The position numbers were made by a program, and so were the translations under genes. This document shows, one piece after another, positions 1 to 13,317 of a stretch of 64,000 bases of DNA. The DNA lies in the NCBI GenBank assembly GCA_946807835.1, contig OX327706.1:26215001-26279000 (forward strand), given 5' to 3'. The notes beneath the pieces are model-generated. The model was not told the origin of the DNA and made no database searches. It worked only from the letters and a program-made list of their open reading frames with translations. Every line of letters starts with the position of its first letter. The first letter of the stretch is position 1. Source of the stretch: Ailanthus altissimus (Eukaryota > Streptophyta > Magnoliopsida > Sapindales > Simaroubaceae).

Positions 1-762
1 CTTAAATGTGAGGTTGTGTATGACTTGCGCCCATGCTGTGCATATGATCACTTCCATTTGTTTCTTTTGTATTGGGCTATTGAATCATGCAATCACTTGA
101 AAAATCGTTGATGCGCATGCCCTTGTATATACAGTTCGGAATGATTTTCCAAGTCACCACTTTTGTTCTGTTTGGTCAAATACTAATATTGGGAAGTTAG
201 ATTGCTTTTATTGGGAACATAAGAATCAATGACATTCTTGTATTAGAAGGGGCACAACCAGGAAGATTTGCAGAAACTAAAGCCAATATATAATACAAAA
301 TTGATTAAGCTAGGGACAATTTGGGTGAGGTCAGGAAATGCAGATTATCTTAAGGCAAGAGTAACATACACTGCAATCTAGAGCTAGGGTTGCGGTAAGG
401 TTCGGACAATCATTCCATATATTGTGTAACAATAAATACCACAAGCAGTAAATGAAAGAAGAATATTGTCATCCCTATAGTTCACATCTATGATAATGTT
501 CTCAACTAGACACTAGCAATAAAAAAATGTTTCCCTTAACCTCTCTAAGCTTGCTACATACTGCAATCTGTCACGATCAAAGCCCTTGAGGGCAAGACCA
601 ACCTACCACATCATTTACATCAAATTTTGTTTGGATGGAGATCCAAATGCCCAGCAAGAAGCTGCTTCCACATTGCGAAGTAAGGATAATCGTAATTTTG
701 CCATAATTTCATTGAAACGGAGAAAGGAAAGTAGACAGGCCATGTTCAAAAGTGGCAAGGTT
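1..762. other. Intergenic, no gene seen
   Basis: This stretch lies downstream of the CDK5RAP1-like pseudogene. I found no exon-like reading frame with recognisable protein similarity and no clear transposon structure. It may include the former 3' UTR of the pseudogene, because a residual C-terminal reading frame ends at 763-765. Confidence 0.5.
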
Positions 763-3700
763 TCAACCTCTTGCACAGGCAACGGCTTCTTCATCCACAT
801 TGTTGAAAAATGTAAATTTTGTTATAGCAAGTGCCATAGCAAGTGCCTCTCCAAAGAGTGATGCTCGTGAAGATCTCAAAATTCGAACTTCTACATAATC
901 ACCAACAACAGGGTTCCGCTTATTACTTCCACCATTATCTCACTCTGTCAATGGCAGATTAACAAATGCAACTTTGTGGCCTCTATCACTCCTGCCTACA
1001 AGCTCCGTATCTGGGGCTTTCTTGTTGGGTCCTTCAACCAATGCAAGTTGGACAGTTCCAACCTGGGAGTCATAACATTGACCTGTACTCTCACGGAAAG
1101 CTGCAATAAGTTCTGTAAGCCTCCTCTGTTTAACTTCCTCAGGAACATCATCAACATAGTTCCGATGGGCATGGGTTCTCTCCCTCATGCTGTATGCAAA
1201 CATATATGCCATATCATAGCCAACAGCTTTCATCGGGCTTAGTGTGTCTGCATGCTCTTCCTCTGTTTCTCCACAGAAACCTGTGAAAAGATCCAGAAAA
1301 ATAGCCAGTAACACCAAAAACTATTTTTCACAGAATTAAATAAACTCAGGAGAAGTAGTCATTATTCTGCCAGCATCTTTTTTTAGTGCCTAACACCTAG
1401 ACCTACATCAACGAGCAAGCAAATATGTGGCACTCAAAAAACAAAAAAAAAAATCTCAGGACAGTAATTTGAGATTCTTGTAACAGATTGTTAGAGGTAG
1501 ACAACCACTACTCAAGCAAACAAATAAAGATTCAGACACACAAAAATCTGACTTGTATGCAACAAAGTTATATTAATAACCTAGCAAAACAATGTAAAGC
1601 ATGATTTGTGAATAAATGTAGCAATCTACTAGCTTCATGTTTTGTTAGGGTAACATACAAGTATATACATAATGCAGAAGTAGGACTAGCTAAGCACCAG
1701 GATCTTTAAGTAAAAGGTCCTTGAATGTTCGCCAAAACATTGAATATCTCAAAATCAAAAATTAGAATTGATTACGATTAATCATGCAATCATCCCTCCT
1801 TTTAAGTTAGAAAATACAAACTTGGTGACTAAGGTCACCTCCATTTTGGCTGTGATCACTACTAGAAAGCTCAAATTATGACTGAAAAATACTTTGGGCA
1901 AAGACCAATGTGCTGTAGCAGAACTTTCAGTGGCATAAAAGATTTTCAATGTAGTAACCCACATAGCATTGCAGTATAAGTTATCATGCTTTACTCCACT
2001 GAAACGCAAATATTATTATCCTCACACTGCATTGCAGTATAGGTGATTAATCCTTAATACCCTGCCCTTTAGTGTTCAGTTGAGAATAGATGGGACCAGT
2101 CATGAGGCTGATATAGCATGAATTAACTCAGTGTTTTTGGAGGAATTAGGTTAATTTAAACTAAGAATTAAAAAAAGAAAAGAAAAGAGGAAGAACAAAA
2201 ATAGACAAATCCAAATGTGTTAGAAATTCTGAGGTTGTCAAGGACTAGAATTTGTGTCAACAGCAAGCTAGCACACGCAGCAGGCCAGTTTCCAACCACT
2301 GATTTCTCCCCAGGAAAAATTATAATAATCTGATAATCACTTACCACATATAAAATCGCTACTTAAACCCACATCTGGAATGATTCCTCGTATCTTTTGC
2401 ACAAGATCTAAGTATGCCTTTCTGGTATATCTCCGATGCATTCTTTCAAGTACTGTGCTACTCCCTGTTTGAGCAGGTAAATGGATACATTTGCAAAACT
2501 GTGCCTGTCTCGCATTATATACAACAAATCATCAGAGAAATCTTTAGGGTGTGGGGATGTGTATCTGAATCTCATTTCAGGAAACTCCAAGGAAAGTCTA
2601 TCCAAGAGATCAGCAAAACGTAAACCCATCTATTTCACCTTACACATGCTGTTAAAGCCTTCACTAAATCTCCAATTAGCTCCAGATTCAACTTCCTTTT
2701 CCTCCCCAGATGTATCATTACAGCTGTTCACATTCTGGCCAAGAAGTGTCACCTCCTTCCCTATTGATTCCAGTGGGCGTGACCGCTCTCTACCTCTTGT
2801 AAAAGGAACAATGCAAAAAGAGCACATATTATTGCAACCCCTCATCACTGAAACAAAAGCAGTAACTGAATTTTTTGAAATGCGAACTGGATTAATATCA
2901 GCGTAGGTCTCCTCAAGTGAAAGAAGAGTATTAATCCCTTTTTGACCATAGTCTACCTCCTCTAATAAACGTGGCAAATCTCTGTAAGCATCAGGGCTAC
3001 ACACAACATCAACTATCTTATCTGCATCCAGTATCTTCTCCTTTAACCTCTCGGCCATACATCCCAATACAACTATTTTCGGAGGGTGCTTGGACTGCCA
3101 CCTGCCTGTAGCAACATTTTTCTTCCATTCCCTTTTTAGAAACCAAAAATAATTTAGCCTCTGCCACACTTCGTGTTCTGCATAGTCCCTATAGCACAAG
3201 TGTTGATAAAAATCACCTCAGCATTCTCAGGAATGTCAATGAATTCATTATATCCAGCATTTTTCATAATGGAAACGACAATCTCCATATTGTTGACATT
3301 CATTTAACATCCATATGTCTCTTGATAAATACGACCTCTTGTAGGGACTTCAGAAACAGGTACTGTAGAAACCTCTGAAGCTGGCACAACACTGAGCAGA
3401 GAAGAAATGAGAAAACTTAATCATCTAAAACCGAAGCATCATTGATACGATATACAAACTAAACACACACACACACACACACACATATATAGAGAGAGGG
3501 TTTTGTTCTACGAAGCAACGTAGCTTACCATATGGTAAGCACCTGAGCATGTGGCAAGATTCTGTAGCAGATTGTGAATTATGCTGAAATTGTAGCCTAC
3601 ACACACACATATATATATATATATATACATAAATTGGATATTAACATCCAAATTGTATCCTAATTTCTTAAATTACAAAAAAGAAAAATGTGCATATAGT

Positions 3701-4335
3701 AACACCTCATGCTAATTATACAGTATGAAAGTTCGCCAAGAAACATGTCCATATGGTTATCTAATTTTATCCTTGTCTTATTATATCATGGCAACTATCC
3801 TCCTCCAGTGGAAATTCTAATACAGCGTTAACTAATAAGTTATAAAAGATAACTTCTATTCATATTAAAACGTATCAGTACCATAAATTTCTTATGAATA
3901 AGCAGTACCAAGAAAAGGAAACACAAAGTTCAGCAAGATAATGAAATTTCACAATATTAATATTAATTATAAAATTAATTCGATATATGTATAATGTATG
4001 TATGTATGTTATGAATGTGAGTAAGCTTACTCGGGCAGGGGTTGGGAGGCGGTGAGAGAAGCTTTGGTAATGAAGTGGTCGAGGCCGGGGCCATCGGGAA
4101 AGTTCAGAGAAGACTGAGAGAAGTTTCGAGTTCGAGAGAGATTCAGAGAGAAACTCCGCTTCTGTAGATGAGTCATCGTGAAGCCGCGAGAATGACGCGA
4201 ATCAAGGGAATTCTGAGCATTTGAAGAGATGAAGCTAAGGCTGAAACAGCACCGTTCATGAATTCTGATGCGACGAAGCGCGCATTGTGGTTGGTTTAAG
4301 ATCGATGAGAAGGATGATGAGAGAGAAGACGCCAT
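763..4335 (-). pseudogene. CDK5RAP1-like tRNA methylthiotransferase (MiaB family), broken copy
   Basis: Three exon blocks are visible: 4031-4335 (organelle-targeting-like N-terminus, MASSLSSSFSSIL), 2345-3391 (N-terminal methylthiotransferase domain and radical SAM core) and 763-1280 (rest of the SAM domain and the C-terminal TRAM-like part). GT-AG sites are intact between them. Intact family members methylthiolate adenosine 37 of tRNAs using two Fe-S clusters. Here the cluster cysteines of the SAM loop (GCNNMCSFC) and of INTCAI and VLGCMAE survive. The frame is broken by TAA at 3304-3306 (right after YGC, where the family has Gln), a 1-nt shift near 3190 just after INTCAI, an apparent loss of about 11 codons near 2770, TAG at 2630-2632, a second 1-nt shift near 2512 and TGA at 940-942. 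Sequence after each lesion is still clearly homologous, so decay looks recent. Alternatively several are assembly errors, but three separate stop substitutions make that unlikely. Confidence 0.85.
3464..3627. repeat. AC/AT microsatellites in pseudogene intron 1
   Basis: An (AC)n run of about 20 bases near 3464-3484 and a mixed AC/AT run near 3600-3627 lie in intron 1 of the CDK5RAP1-like pseudogene. Between them is a perfect 18-bp palindrome at 3523-3540 (GCTTACCATATGGTAAGC). Confidence 0.8.
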
Positions 4336-4636
4336 TGAAAAAAGAGCCGCCAAGGCAGCCGGCAGCAGGGAGTGTGTCGAGAAACTCGGAAGTTGTATAG
4401 GTCTCAAAACTCGGCCATAATTCTCACAACGCAACGTCACGTTACCTTTTTTTGAAACGATGCGTTTCGATTTGAATAAATTTTTAAAACGCAGCGTTGA
4501 GAGTCCAAATCGACCTACCAATATGAGGGCAGTATAGTCATTCCGCATAGAAATTCACTGTAGCAGGTCTTTGAAATGATAACTATTAACTACCTCCGAT
4601 CATTTGCAACTCCCGCTGAAACGGAAGAAATCGATA
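4336..4636. promoter_or_regulatory. Head-to-head (bidirectional) promoter region
   Basis: Only about 300 bp separate the start codons of the CDK5RAP1-like pseudogene (minus strand) and the D2HGDH gene (plus strand), so the two must share a promoter region. I saw no clear TATA box at a plausible distance for either side, which fits a housekeeping divergent promoter. From memory, the Arabidopsis orthologues are also adjacent, so the arrangement would be ancestral (inference). Confidence 0.55.
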
Positions 4637-7600
4637 ATGGAGAAATGGAGAATTACCAATCGTATCCTTAGACATTCATCGAAATTGCTCTCTGATCGTC
4701 GATCAAATATTAATTCTCACATTTCGGTTTTTTGCTTTGCTCCAGGTACCGTTATTAGTTATTAGCTTTGTGAATTGTGATCATCGTCATCATTACTGCC
4801 GTTTTTTTTTTTATTTTTTAATATCAGTCATTTATCATCAATTGTAACAGATTACAATCACGCTTTTATTAACGCAAGTCCTGGAATTGGAAGCACGATA
4901 CGGTACAGGTGTTTTGGTTCAGCAGCTACAAAAATTGAGAGAAACGCTGCCTTTTCGGCGTTGAATTCTGATGATGTAAGCTATTTTAAGGAAATATTAG
5001 GTGAAAAAAATGTTGTTCAAGATGAAGATGTGTTGCTGACTGCAAATACGGATTGGATGAGAAAATACAAAGGATCTAGTAAGCTTCTGCTACAACCTAG
5101 GACGACTAATGAGGTTTGCTTCTTTATTCTTTTGAGAGATTATCTAGTTGTTTATTGCTTAATATTCTTTTTATTTAATGGGAGGTGTATATTCTTATTT
5201 AGTTGCCAACTTATGCAAGCTTTTTGTTGTAAAATTTGTAGCAATTGTGAGATTATTTACAAGATTGAGGGCTTTTATTGATATTTTTATCGATATCATT
5301 TCCCAGGTCTCTCGGATTCTTAAATACTGCAATTCTAGGTGCTTGGCTGTTGTTCCCCAAGGTGGAAACACTGGTCTTGTAGGTGGAAGCGTTCCTGTTT
5401 TTGATGAGGTAATATAGTTGTTCTGCTACTGATTAGTATTATTCAGCCTTTCTTTTATGGCCGAAATGAGCGTTCCTGTTTTTGCTTTATATTTGAAACC
5501 TGTGCAATATCGCATAACTTTTCATTTACAAATCGATTTTGAATATGTTTCTTCATATGATTCTGCAGGTGATTATCAATATGGGTTCATTGAATAACAT
5601 AATAACATTTGACAAGGTAGACATTTCAGATCATTATATTGTAGTATTTTTCAAATTTTCACTTTAGCTTTCTTCTATAAATGCTCGTCTCCTTTTTTTA
5701 TTATCATTTTATCTTATTTTTAATTTTTGCATTTTGGTTGCCTATACTTCCAGTAATGTCCTCCTTGATTTGTATTTTTAAATTGTCTTCCAGTAGTGCA
5801 TTTTATGAGAATAAAGTTTTAGTTTCCATTTTTGATGAGGCTGCGACAGCATTTGTGTGAGCTTGGTTTTTAAGTAACAGTCGTATACTCTTTTTCAGGT
5901 CAGTGGTATACTGGTATGCGAAGCAGGATGCATATTGGAGAATCTGATTTCTTTCCTAGACAACCATGGGTAAATGTCTAGCATATACATCCTTTTCCTT
6001 TGTGGGAGGACCTGAAACATAACAAGTTTAGCAGAAGAACAGACTTTTTCTTACAATAGTACTATTTTTTGATTATTGGCTATATAACAAATTTGTTTCA
6101 GAAGCACATGGGGGCTTAGCCAAAGTGGCAAGCCCCCCTTGTAGGTGCACCCCCCTGACCAGAGGTCAGGGGTTCGAGTCCCCCCTCCCCATGTTGTAAT
6201 AGTATAATATACACTCAAAAAAAAAAAAAAAAAAAAGAAAAACAAATTTGTTTCAGAAACTCTTTGCCTTTGTGAAATGACCACAAATACCCTTTAATTT
6301 GTTCAAAAATGTGATTTCTTTTCCCTCCTTTGACTCCTTTTAAGTAGAAGTGTATCTCTACATTAGAGTAAGTAGGTCTATATGTGACATAATTATTCTC
6401 GTCTTATCATAGTAAATTGTTCTTCAATCCAGATTTGTTATGCCACTGGACCTAGGTGCAAAAGGAAGCTGCCAAATTGGTGGAAACATTTCAACTAATG
6501 CTGGTGGTTTGCGCCTTGTCCGTTATGGTTCACTACATGGGAATGTACTCGGTGAGTTTTGTTATTATTATCAAACTTTGGTGTTTAGTGAAGTGGAACT
6601 ATTGTTGGCAGAGAGAGAAAGGACCAGAAGATCTTGTTCTGTGTATTGATAATGAGCAATTACATACTATATATATAATTAACACCAGGATGAAAAGGGA
6701 AAACACTAATTCTTAATTTAACTAAAATACAAACTCTCTAATTTAACTTAAACAGTTTCTTCCATTATACTCAATTCTTTCAGTTCATGTTTCTGCTTAT
6801 TTTTTAATCTCACAAATATTTATTTATTATTTTTCTTTTCCCTTTTTTCATAAGGTACTTTATCTTATCTCATGTCATAGGTCTTGAATCTGTTTTAGCA
6901 AACGGTGATGTGCTTGACATGCTTGGGACCTTACGCAAAGATAATACTGGGTATGATCTCAAGCATTTGTTTATAGGTATGTGCTTGCTCTATATTATAC
7001 GAATATTTGTGACACAAGTATAGTTTTTAGTAGAGAGTTCAATTCCATGCATTTGTGCTCTCGTTAATGTAGGAAGTGAAGGATCCTTGGGAATTGTAAC
7101 CAAAGTTTCCATACTTACCCCTCCAAAACTATCTTCTGTAAATTTAGCTTTTCTTGGATGCAAAGATTATTTCAGCTGTCAGGTGTGACTCAATTTCCTT
7201 TCCATCAGTTTTGTTTCTTTTTTTTTTCCTCTGGTCAGACAATTTTTTTAATAAATCTATACATTATTATGTATGTTAGTTTTATTATTTCATCTTTTTC
7301 TTGTTGCTGGCATCACTTTACTGTTTTCTTGCAAATAGTCTGATGGTTGTAGTTCATCTCTACTCTGATCAGTTCAAGATTTGATGCGATTGCTTGATTC
7401 TTAATGCTGGTTTTTGTATATTACACCATTAGTTAGTCAAAGCGGAAACTGGAGTTTAGGATTATATCTTGCATGCATAAGCTCAAGGTCTTTGTCATAA
7501 AGTTTAAAAGAGTAAAATATTATCACCGGACAATTTTGATATAATTTATAAATTTCTCCACCATCATAAATTTCCTTATATATCTTTGGGGGAGAGCTAA

Positions 7601-10600
7601 GTTTAACCAGAAATTATCTTTATAATTTCCTTTTGTAATCTTTTGCTTCCTTCATTATTTCTTAATCTTTGAGTAAAAAGGGAACTTTTCCGTTCTTATC
7701 TTGACTCTATGTTTGTTAGAAACTTCTGCTGGAAGCAAAGAGGAAACTCGGGGAGATTCTATCTGCATTTGAGTTTTTGGATAACCAGTCAATGGATTTG
7801 GTGAGTGTTTTTTCATAGTCTTATTCCTCCTTCTTGACATTATGTATGTGTTAGAAATTGCAGATATGGCTGAAGCTTAGTTGAACTCCATTTTAAATTA
7901 GATGCAAAAATTTTGCTATTCAAGACATTGTAAATCTCAATTTAGCCTTAATTTTGTTATCTCAATTTCTTAACCTTATGAATGAACATCACAAAACTGC
8001 TCCTTTTGTGCATTTTTCTAAAAAAATTCATGGCATTTTTGGACTACTCTTCATGACTTTAATTTGAGAACAGTATGTAGGGTATAATAGATTAAGAAGC
8101 TTCACGGATTATCTGATTAATTTTATATTTGGTGGTTACCTTGAATGTACTTTTTGATGAAATATCTGGTGCTTTGTGAGTATGTTTTTATGAAGATGTT
8201 GAAATTGTTCAACATTGACTTCCTATAATTCTGTTCAAACTTAAGTTGGTGCCTGTCTTTTATTTGTCAGTCCTTGTCTTCTGCAATTAGCAGAAAAGGT
8301 TGGAAGTTCTGCATATCATCATTCTTATGGTTATGGTCTTTCCTACCTTTTAATCAGACTAAGTTGCTAGTGTATATAATTTCTCACAAGTTAACGAATT
8401 TTCGTCAAGAGGTCACCTTGTTATTTGTTCCTCTACAAGATTATGTGGGTGCTTTTAGTTTTGATCTTACGTTTCATTTTGGAGTGTACTTTAATGTATT
8501 TTATGTGTCAGGTTTTAAATCATTTGGAAGGTGCTAGGAATCCATTACCTACATCAATGCACAACTTCTATGTTTTGATTGAGACAACGGGCAGTGACGA
8601 GTCTTCTGACAAGTAACACCTTGCCATCATGCCAATATTTATCTTGAGTTTAAATTCTGATTGCAATTTCAAGGAGAAATTGATCGACCTTATATTTTTT
8701 TTGCCTTCCAATAAATTTAACTTAGTAACTTAAGTTCCCCAACTACTCTGCTTGTTTAAAATTCAACCAATTACAAAACTAGGTTATTCCTTTGAATAGA
8801 AATTCATATTCCTTTTTGATTGGTCCCCTTGCACAACTCCACTTTTGTTTTTTATTTACCATTTATAGATGCAAATAATGCCTTTCATTTGTGAATTTTT
8901 CCTGCATCTTCCCCTTTTCTTTTTTGGTCGTTCCTAATATTTGATGCCATCTTTTAATTCTTATAGATCCATTTCTTGATGTATTTAGCTTTTATATTTT
9001 ACCTTGTCGGCTAACATGTTTATATCCTGCAATATAATATTGATTTCTTCAGAGAGAAACTTGAGGCCTTCCTACTTCACTCAATGGAGGGTGGGTTGAT
9101 TTCTGATGGTGCGATTGCACAAGACATAAATCAAGCATCTTCATTCTGGCGAATACGTGAGGTTCCCAATTTTAACTCCACTTATTTATCCTTATGCACA
9201 GAATTCTTTATATTTATAACTTCTGGAGATATTCCTATTGTTGGCATCGCTTCATATCATGAATGTGTTAAACAACAATAATTTTTATGTGTGCATTCGT
9301 TTTACTGCTAATACACCCTCCTCTTTTTGTGGATCTGCACTAAGAAAAAAGTAGTGCTTTTATGAACTGTGTTTGCGTCAATAAATGCCTTTGTTACTAT
9401 GAGCAGCTATGAAGCTCCTTTCTTGCTTTTCTACTCGGCCAAGGTATATTTTACGGGTCTTATGTTTTATTTGTTTAGGATCTTCATCCTCTTGATTATT
9501 ATGTTTAGCCGTGGAAATTAATTGTTCTTTTTGTCTTTCCCCATCCTTTTAGCACCTTTAATTCTAGTAGTGTGAGATCTATCTTTACTGACAAGCAAAT
9601 TTTCAGCTTAATCCTTTTACTTATGGTCCTTCATGCAACATCTTCTGTTTTTTCCTTGCTTGTCTTCCAATTCTAAAATTATATAGGTTAAACTACATAG
9701 ATCGTCTTGTTGTTTTGTGCTGGTCATTATCCTTATAGTAGTTCAGTAATTGCATAAAGAAAAAGAAAATCATCCTTCTTATAAGCAAGTTTCTTGATCT
9801 TTGAAATGATTACAGGGCATACCAGAAGCATTGATGAAAGCAGGGGCTGTTTACAAATATGATTTGTCATTACCTGTTGAAAAGATGTATGATCTTGTTG
9901 AGGAAATGCGACCAAGACTTGGTAAGCGAATTAATAATTTTTATTAACTATACATTTGCAATATCATTTTCCTTTTCAGCATGGTGGCAAGACAAGTCCT
10001 CTTCGGGGATTGGATGACAAACTTGCAGGATCCTTCAGTTATTAAAACCCTTTTCAGTGAAATAGTTGAAATGTTGAAACAGCCATCATGTGTTCTCATG
10101 TTGTTAGGATTGACCTGTTGAAATTTCATGCATGATTCATTTTCCAAGAACACATTATTGTTTATCTTATATACTGAATTGTATTCGTCCCAAATCCACA
10201 TTTTAATCTATACTTTAAAATTTTAGGTGAGATGGCCAAAGTAATGGGTTATGGTCATCTTGGAGATGGCAATTTACATCTTAATATTTCAACTCCACAT
10301 TATGATGATATGGTAATTTCCTGTGGCCAATCTCAAAGGGTTGGTTTTATTCTTATATTATTGATTTTTAGTATTATGCAATCTTGATGTGTAACATTGC
10401 AGATTTTAGCACAAGTTGAACCTTACGTCTATGAATGGACATCTAAGCACCGTGGGAGCATTAGCGCAGAGCACGGCTTGGGATTGATGAAAGCTAACAA
10501 GATTTTTTACAGCAAATCGCCTGAAACAGTGAGTTCTTTTCTTCTGCTTTTCCCCCCTTTCTTTTGGATTTATAAAACCTTCCTACTGTTTTATTGTTCC

Positions 10601-10770
10601 ATGTAATGGCTTGTTTCGGGACTCACTATTGTTCCTTCCAACGAGATCCTAAAACAAAGAATATTTTTGGATAGGTTCAAGTAATGGGCTCAATCAAAAA
10701 GTTGCTGGACCCGAACAGGATACTCAACCCATATAAAGTTCTACCTCACTCCCTCAGTTCTTACAACTGA
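4637..10770 (+). CDS. D2HGDH: D-2-hydroxyglutarate dehydrogenase, mitochondrial
   Basis: FAD enzyme of the mitochondrial matrix that oxidises D-2-hydroxyglutarate to 2-oxoglutarate and passes electrons to the ETF/ETFQO system. Fifteen exons read as one 540-residue frame: 4637-4745, 4851-5113, 5307-5408, 5569-5616, 5899-5969, 6433-6551, 6881-6976, 7073-7182, 7720-7800, 8512-8612, 9053-9161, 9816-9921, 10227-10312, 10403-10528, 10675-10770. All junctions are GT-AG and phases agree. The Arg/Ser-rich N-terminus looks like a mitochondrial presequence. FAD-domain motifs are [13 protein letters not shown] (exon 3), [10 protein letters not shown] (exon 6) and [10 protein letters not shown] (exon 8). 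The C-terminal domain has [11 protein letters not shown] (exon 13) and SAEHGLG (exon 14). Length is close to plant orthologues. Intron 5 carries a SINE. No disrupting change was seen. Confidence 0.95.
6086..6258 (+). mobile_element. tRNA-derived SINE with 18-bp target-site duplication
   Basis: An insertion of about 137 bp (6104-6240) in D2HGDH intron 5 has RNA polymerase III promoter boxes: an A-box-like TAGCCAAAGTGGC and a perfect B box GGTTCGAGTCC. It ends in an A-rich tail of about 18 A. It is flanked by a perfect 18-bp direct repeat, AACAAATTTGTTTCAGAA, at 6086-6103 and 6241-6258. These are the hallmarks of LINE-mobilised SINE insertion. The head resembles a tRNA but is not a plausible functional tRNA gene. 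The perfect TSD and long A tail suggest a young insertion. It sits mid-intron and does not touch the splice sites. Confidence 0.9.
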
Positions 10771-13317
10771 GGTTAGAAACTTTATTTATGTACCATGTCC
10801 TTTCTGTGCAATGCTTCCTTTATTGCTTAATATCTAGAATGTTTGTGGGGTAAGCTGAACTCGATTTTATCCAAAAGAAATTAGAAGAAAAAATAGGGCC
10901 TAGGACTAATGGCCTGGGAACGTGGGACAGGGAGCCATGAAGTTATCAAAGGCAGAATATGACCAAAGTCTTTTGTGGGTGATTAAGGATGGCACTTATG
11001 ATTTTCTAGGGCAAATCAAATCAAATGTAAATAGGAATAAATGATAAAACAAACGAAGCAATCAATATGGAGATGCATCATATGGTTAAAAAGTTGAAAG
11101 TGAAATAAAACTTTCATTTAACAAAGTCACTAGTCTTTCAAAGTGTGATACTTTATAAATGTTTATATTCAAGATTTTCAAGCCACGTTCTGTTTACTTA
11201 TTCGATGCAATGGAAAGCTGAAACAGGTTTCTACGTTACTTCGTTTTTTTTTTTCCCTTTTTTTGCCCTTCTTTTCCCCATTGAACAGTTTAAATCCTCC
11301 AAGCTGAAAAGTATAGATGCTAGTCTAGTTTTTTCGGTTATTTGGACTTTCATACTGTCTTCGCACTTGGCAGCGGCGTGACTTTTGTTAGTGAATGAAA
11401 ATTGTTGAGATTTGAGATTCTTCTGTAAATACAACCTAAGAATAGTTGGGAAGCAAGTTTTATCCTTTCTCTTTGTTCCCAATCTCGTCAATTTTCACTT
11501 GCGTGGGCACAAATTATATAATCTTTGGAGCCAATGCGGCCGAAAGAGAACCTAACCTTAAAGCTTGGAATTAAATTACTGTAAAAGCAGACCTAAAGGA
11601 ATATATCCTTTTATCTCAATTCCTAAAAAAAAAAATCCTAAAATGTATTTTTATCGAATATTGTAATTGCTTATTCGTGAAGGATTTGCCCTCCTGTTTT
11701 TATTTCTTGCTTTGCCTTTTTTTCATCTTCCATATCCAAACTGATCTATCTTTGATGTTCTTTTCAATAGACAATTTGTGGTGGACCATTCCTATTTACC
11801 AAGACTGGAATATGATAGTCCTAATCCTAATATTTTCAGACACAAAAGCAAAGCTTTTTTTAAACGGAGGACAAACTTTAGAGGCTTAAGTCAAAAAGAA
11901 GGAGCATATCCTGCCTCGATGGATGGAAAAAGAAGTTCGGATCTTTAACGTAACATGTATATTGTTTTGGGCGTGCATTTGGGGACATTGCATAATGTGT
12001 AAATAAATAATCATGTAAAAAAAAAACCCCGTAAAAAATAATAGTAAAAAGTTATTCAAAAAATAATAGTAAAAAGTAAAAGTAGGAGTAACGAAGACGG
12101 TGCTTCCCCACATTGACCCGTTATTATATTTGCTACCACAATTGACTAATCACTCCCAACATTGGAAATCCAATTTTTTTAACTAACAACATAAATATTA
12201 TAACCCAAAGTATTAATCTTCTAATATATATATATATATATATATATTTATTTATGAGAAAGTGATTTGAATTTAAGATCTCTATTCGAGTATATTGTTA
12301 GTATTTTATCATTAGGTTGTTAATATAAATACAAATTTATATTATTTTTCTCTTTATTTTTTTTAAATTTAAATGATACATTTGCAACCACTTAAGTTAT
12401 TTTTAAAGATCTTAAACTAATATGAATGGTATTGTAAAGCATATATCAAGATTTTTGTTTTTTTAATTGTCAATACTCAAATCATGCATGATCTTAATAA
12501 ATAATGATAGTCATAATAAAGAAATTAACTTTTTTTTGTCATATCATGCGTATGAAAAAACAATTATTTATCATGCATTGTTGAAAAAAAATCATTTTTT
12601 GTTTTAATTTTTAAAATATAATATGTTCATTTTGAAAGAATTTTTAAATGAATTTGAAATTTCAATTTAAGTAAGCATCGAAAAGAAAAACAAATATCCA
12701 TGATAGCTTTACGTATCAAAATCAAAATTTAGTGACTACTATTAGCATTAGCTATGAAAAAAAAACGAGGTTGAAATTAAATATTGGTACATCAATCAAA
12801 ATTCATGATTTCTTCATTACTGTTAATTAATTAACCTAAAAAAATCAAATCAATTTAAATTTGTTGAATCATATTAAGCTCACTCACTTCACCCTCAACA
12901 TTTGTGGAAAATTTAGTTAATTCAATTGTAGTTAAACGAAAGTCACTATCATTAAACTAGGGCAGCATATAGTTCATCGTCAAATACAAAAATTTAAAAA
13001 TTATGCAAATAACTAATCTAAATTAACAAAAAAAAAAAATTATTCAAGAAGGGTCGCGAACGAACGACGCCGTTTAAGGCGATTAAAATATAAAAAAAAA
13101 ACGATATGGTGGGGAACACACCACCCATTTTATTTTTCATTTTAATATTTTTTAAAATTTTATTTGTTGATTAATTTTTAATCTCCTGCTTATGGTTTGT
13201 CTTTTTTGTTTTTGCTTTTTTTTTTTAATATATATCAATCGTCAAACCCCAACCCTTCTCCTCAACAAACCCCTCTTTTCTCTCTTGCTGTCGTTTCCTC
13301 ATTTGCAGGTACAAACG
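10771..13317. other. Intergenic region between D2HGDH and UBC
   Basis: The first few hundred bases are probably the D2HGDH 3' UTR. The rest is AT-rich, with a (TA)n run near 12222-12247, and shows no supportable gene. The last 150 bases contain a pyrimidine-rich stretch just before the UBC start and may be its 5' UTR; a possible intron acceptor (TTTGCAG) lies about 10 bases before the ATG. Confidence 0.5.

Noticed and set aside
586..861. 91-codon plus-strand frame
   Set aside because: It is the antisense shadow of the C-terminal part of the CDK5RAP1-like pseudogene.
6110..6192. Apparent tRNA gene
   Set aside because: It has A- and B-box-like motifs, but the body does not give a convincing cloverleaf. 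It ends in a long A tail and is flanked by an 18-bp TSD, so it is a SINE.
6051..6284. 77-codon open frame on the minus strand
   Set aside because: It runs antisense through the SINE and its poly-A tail (giving poly-Phe); no gene support.
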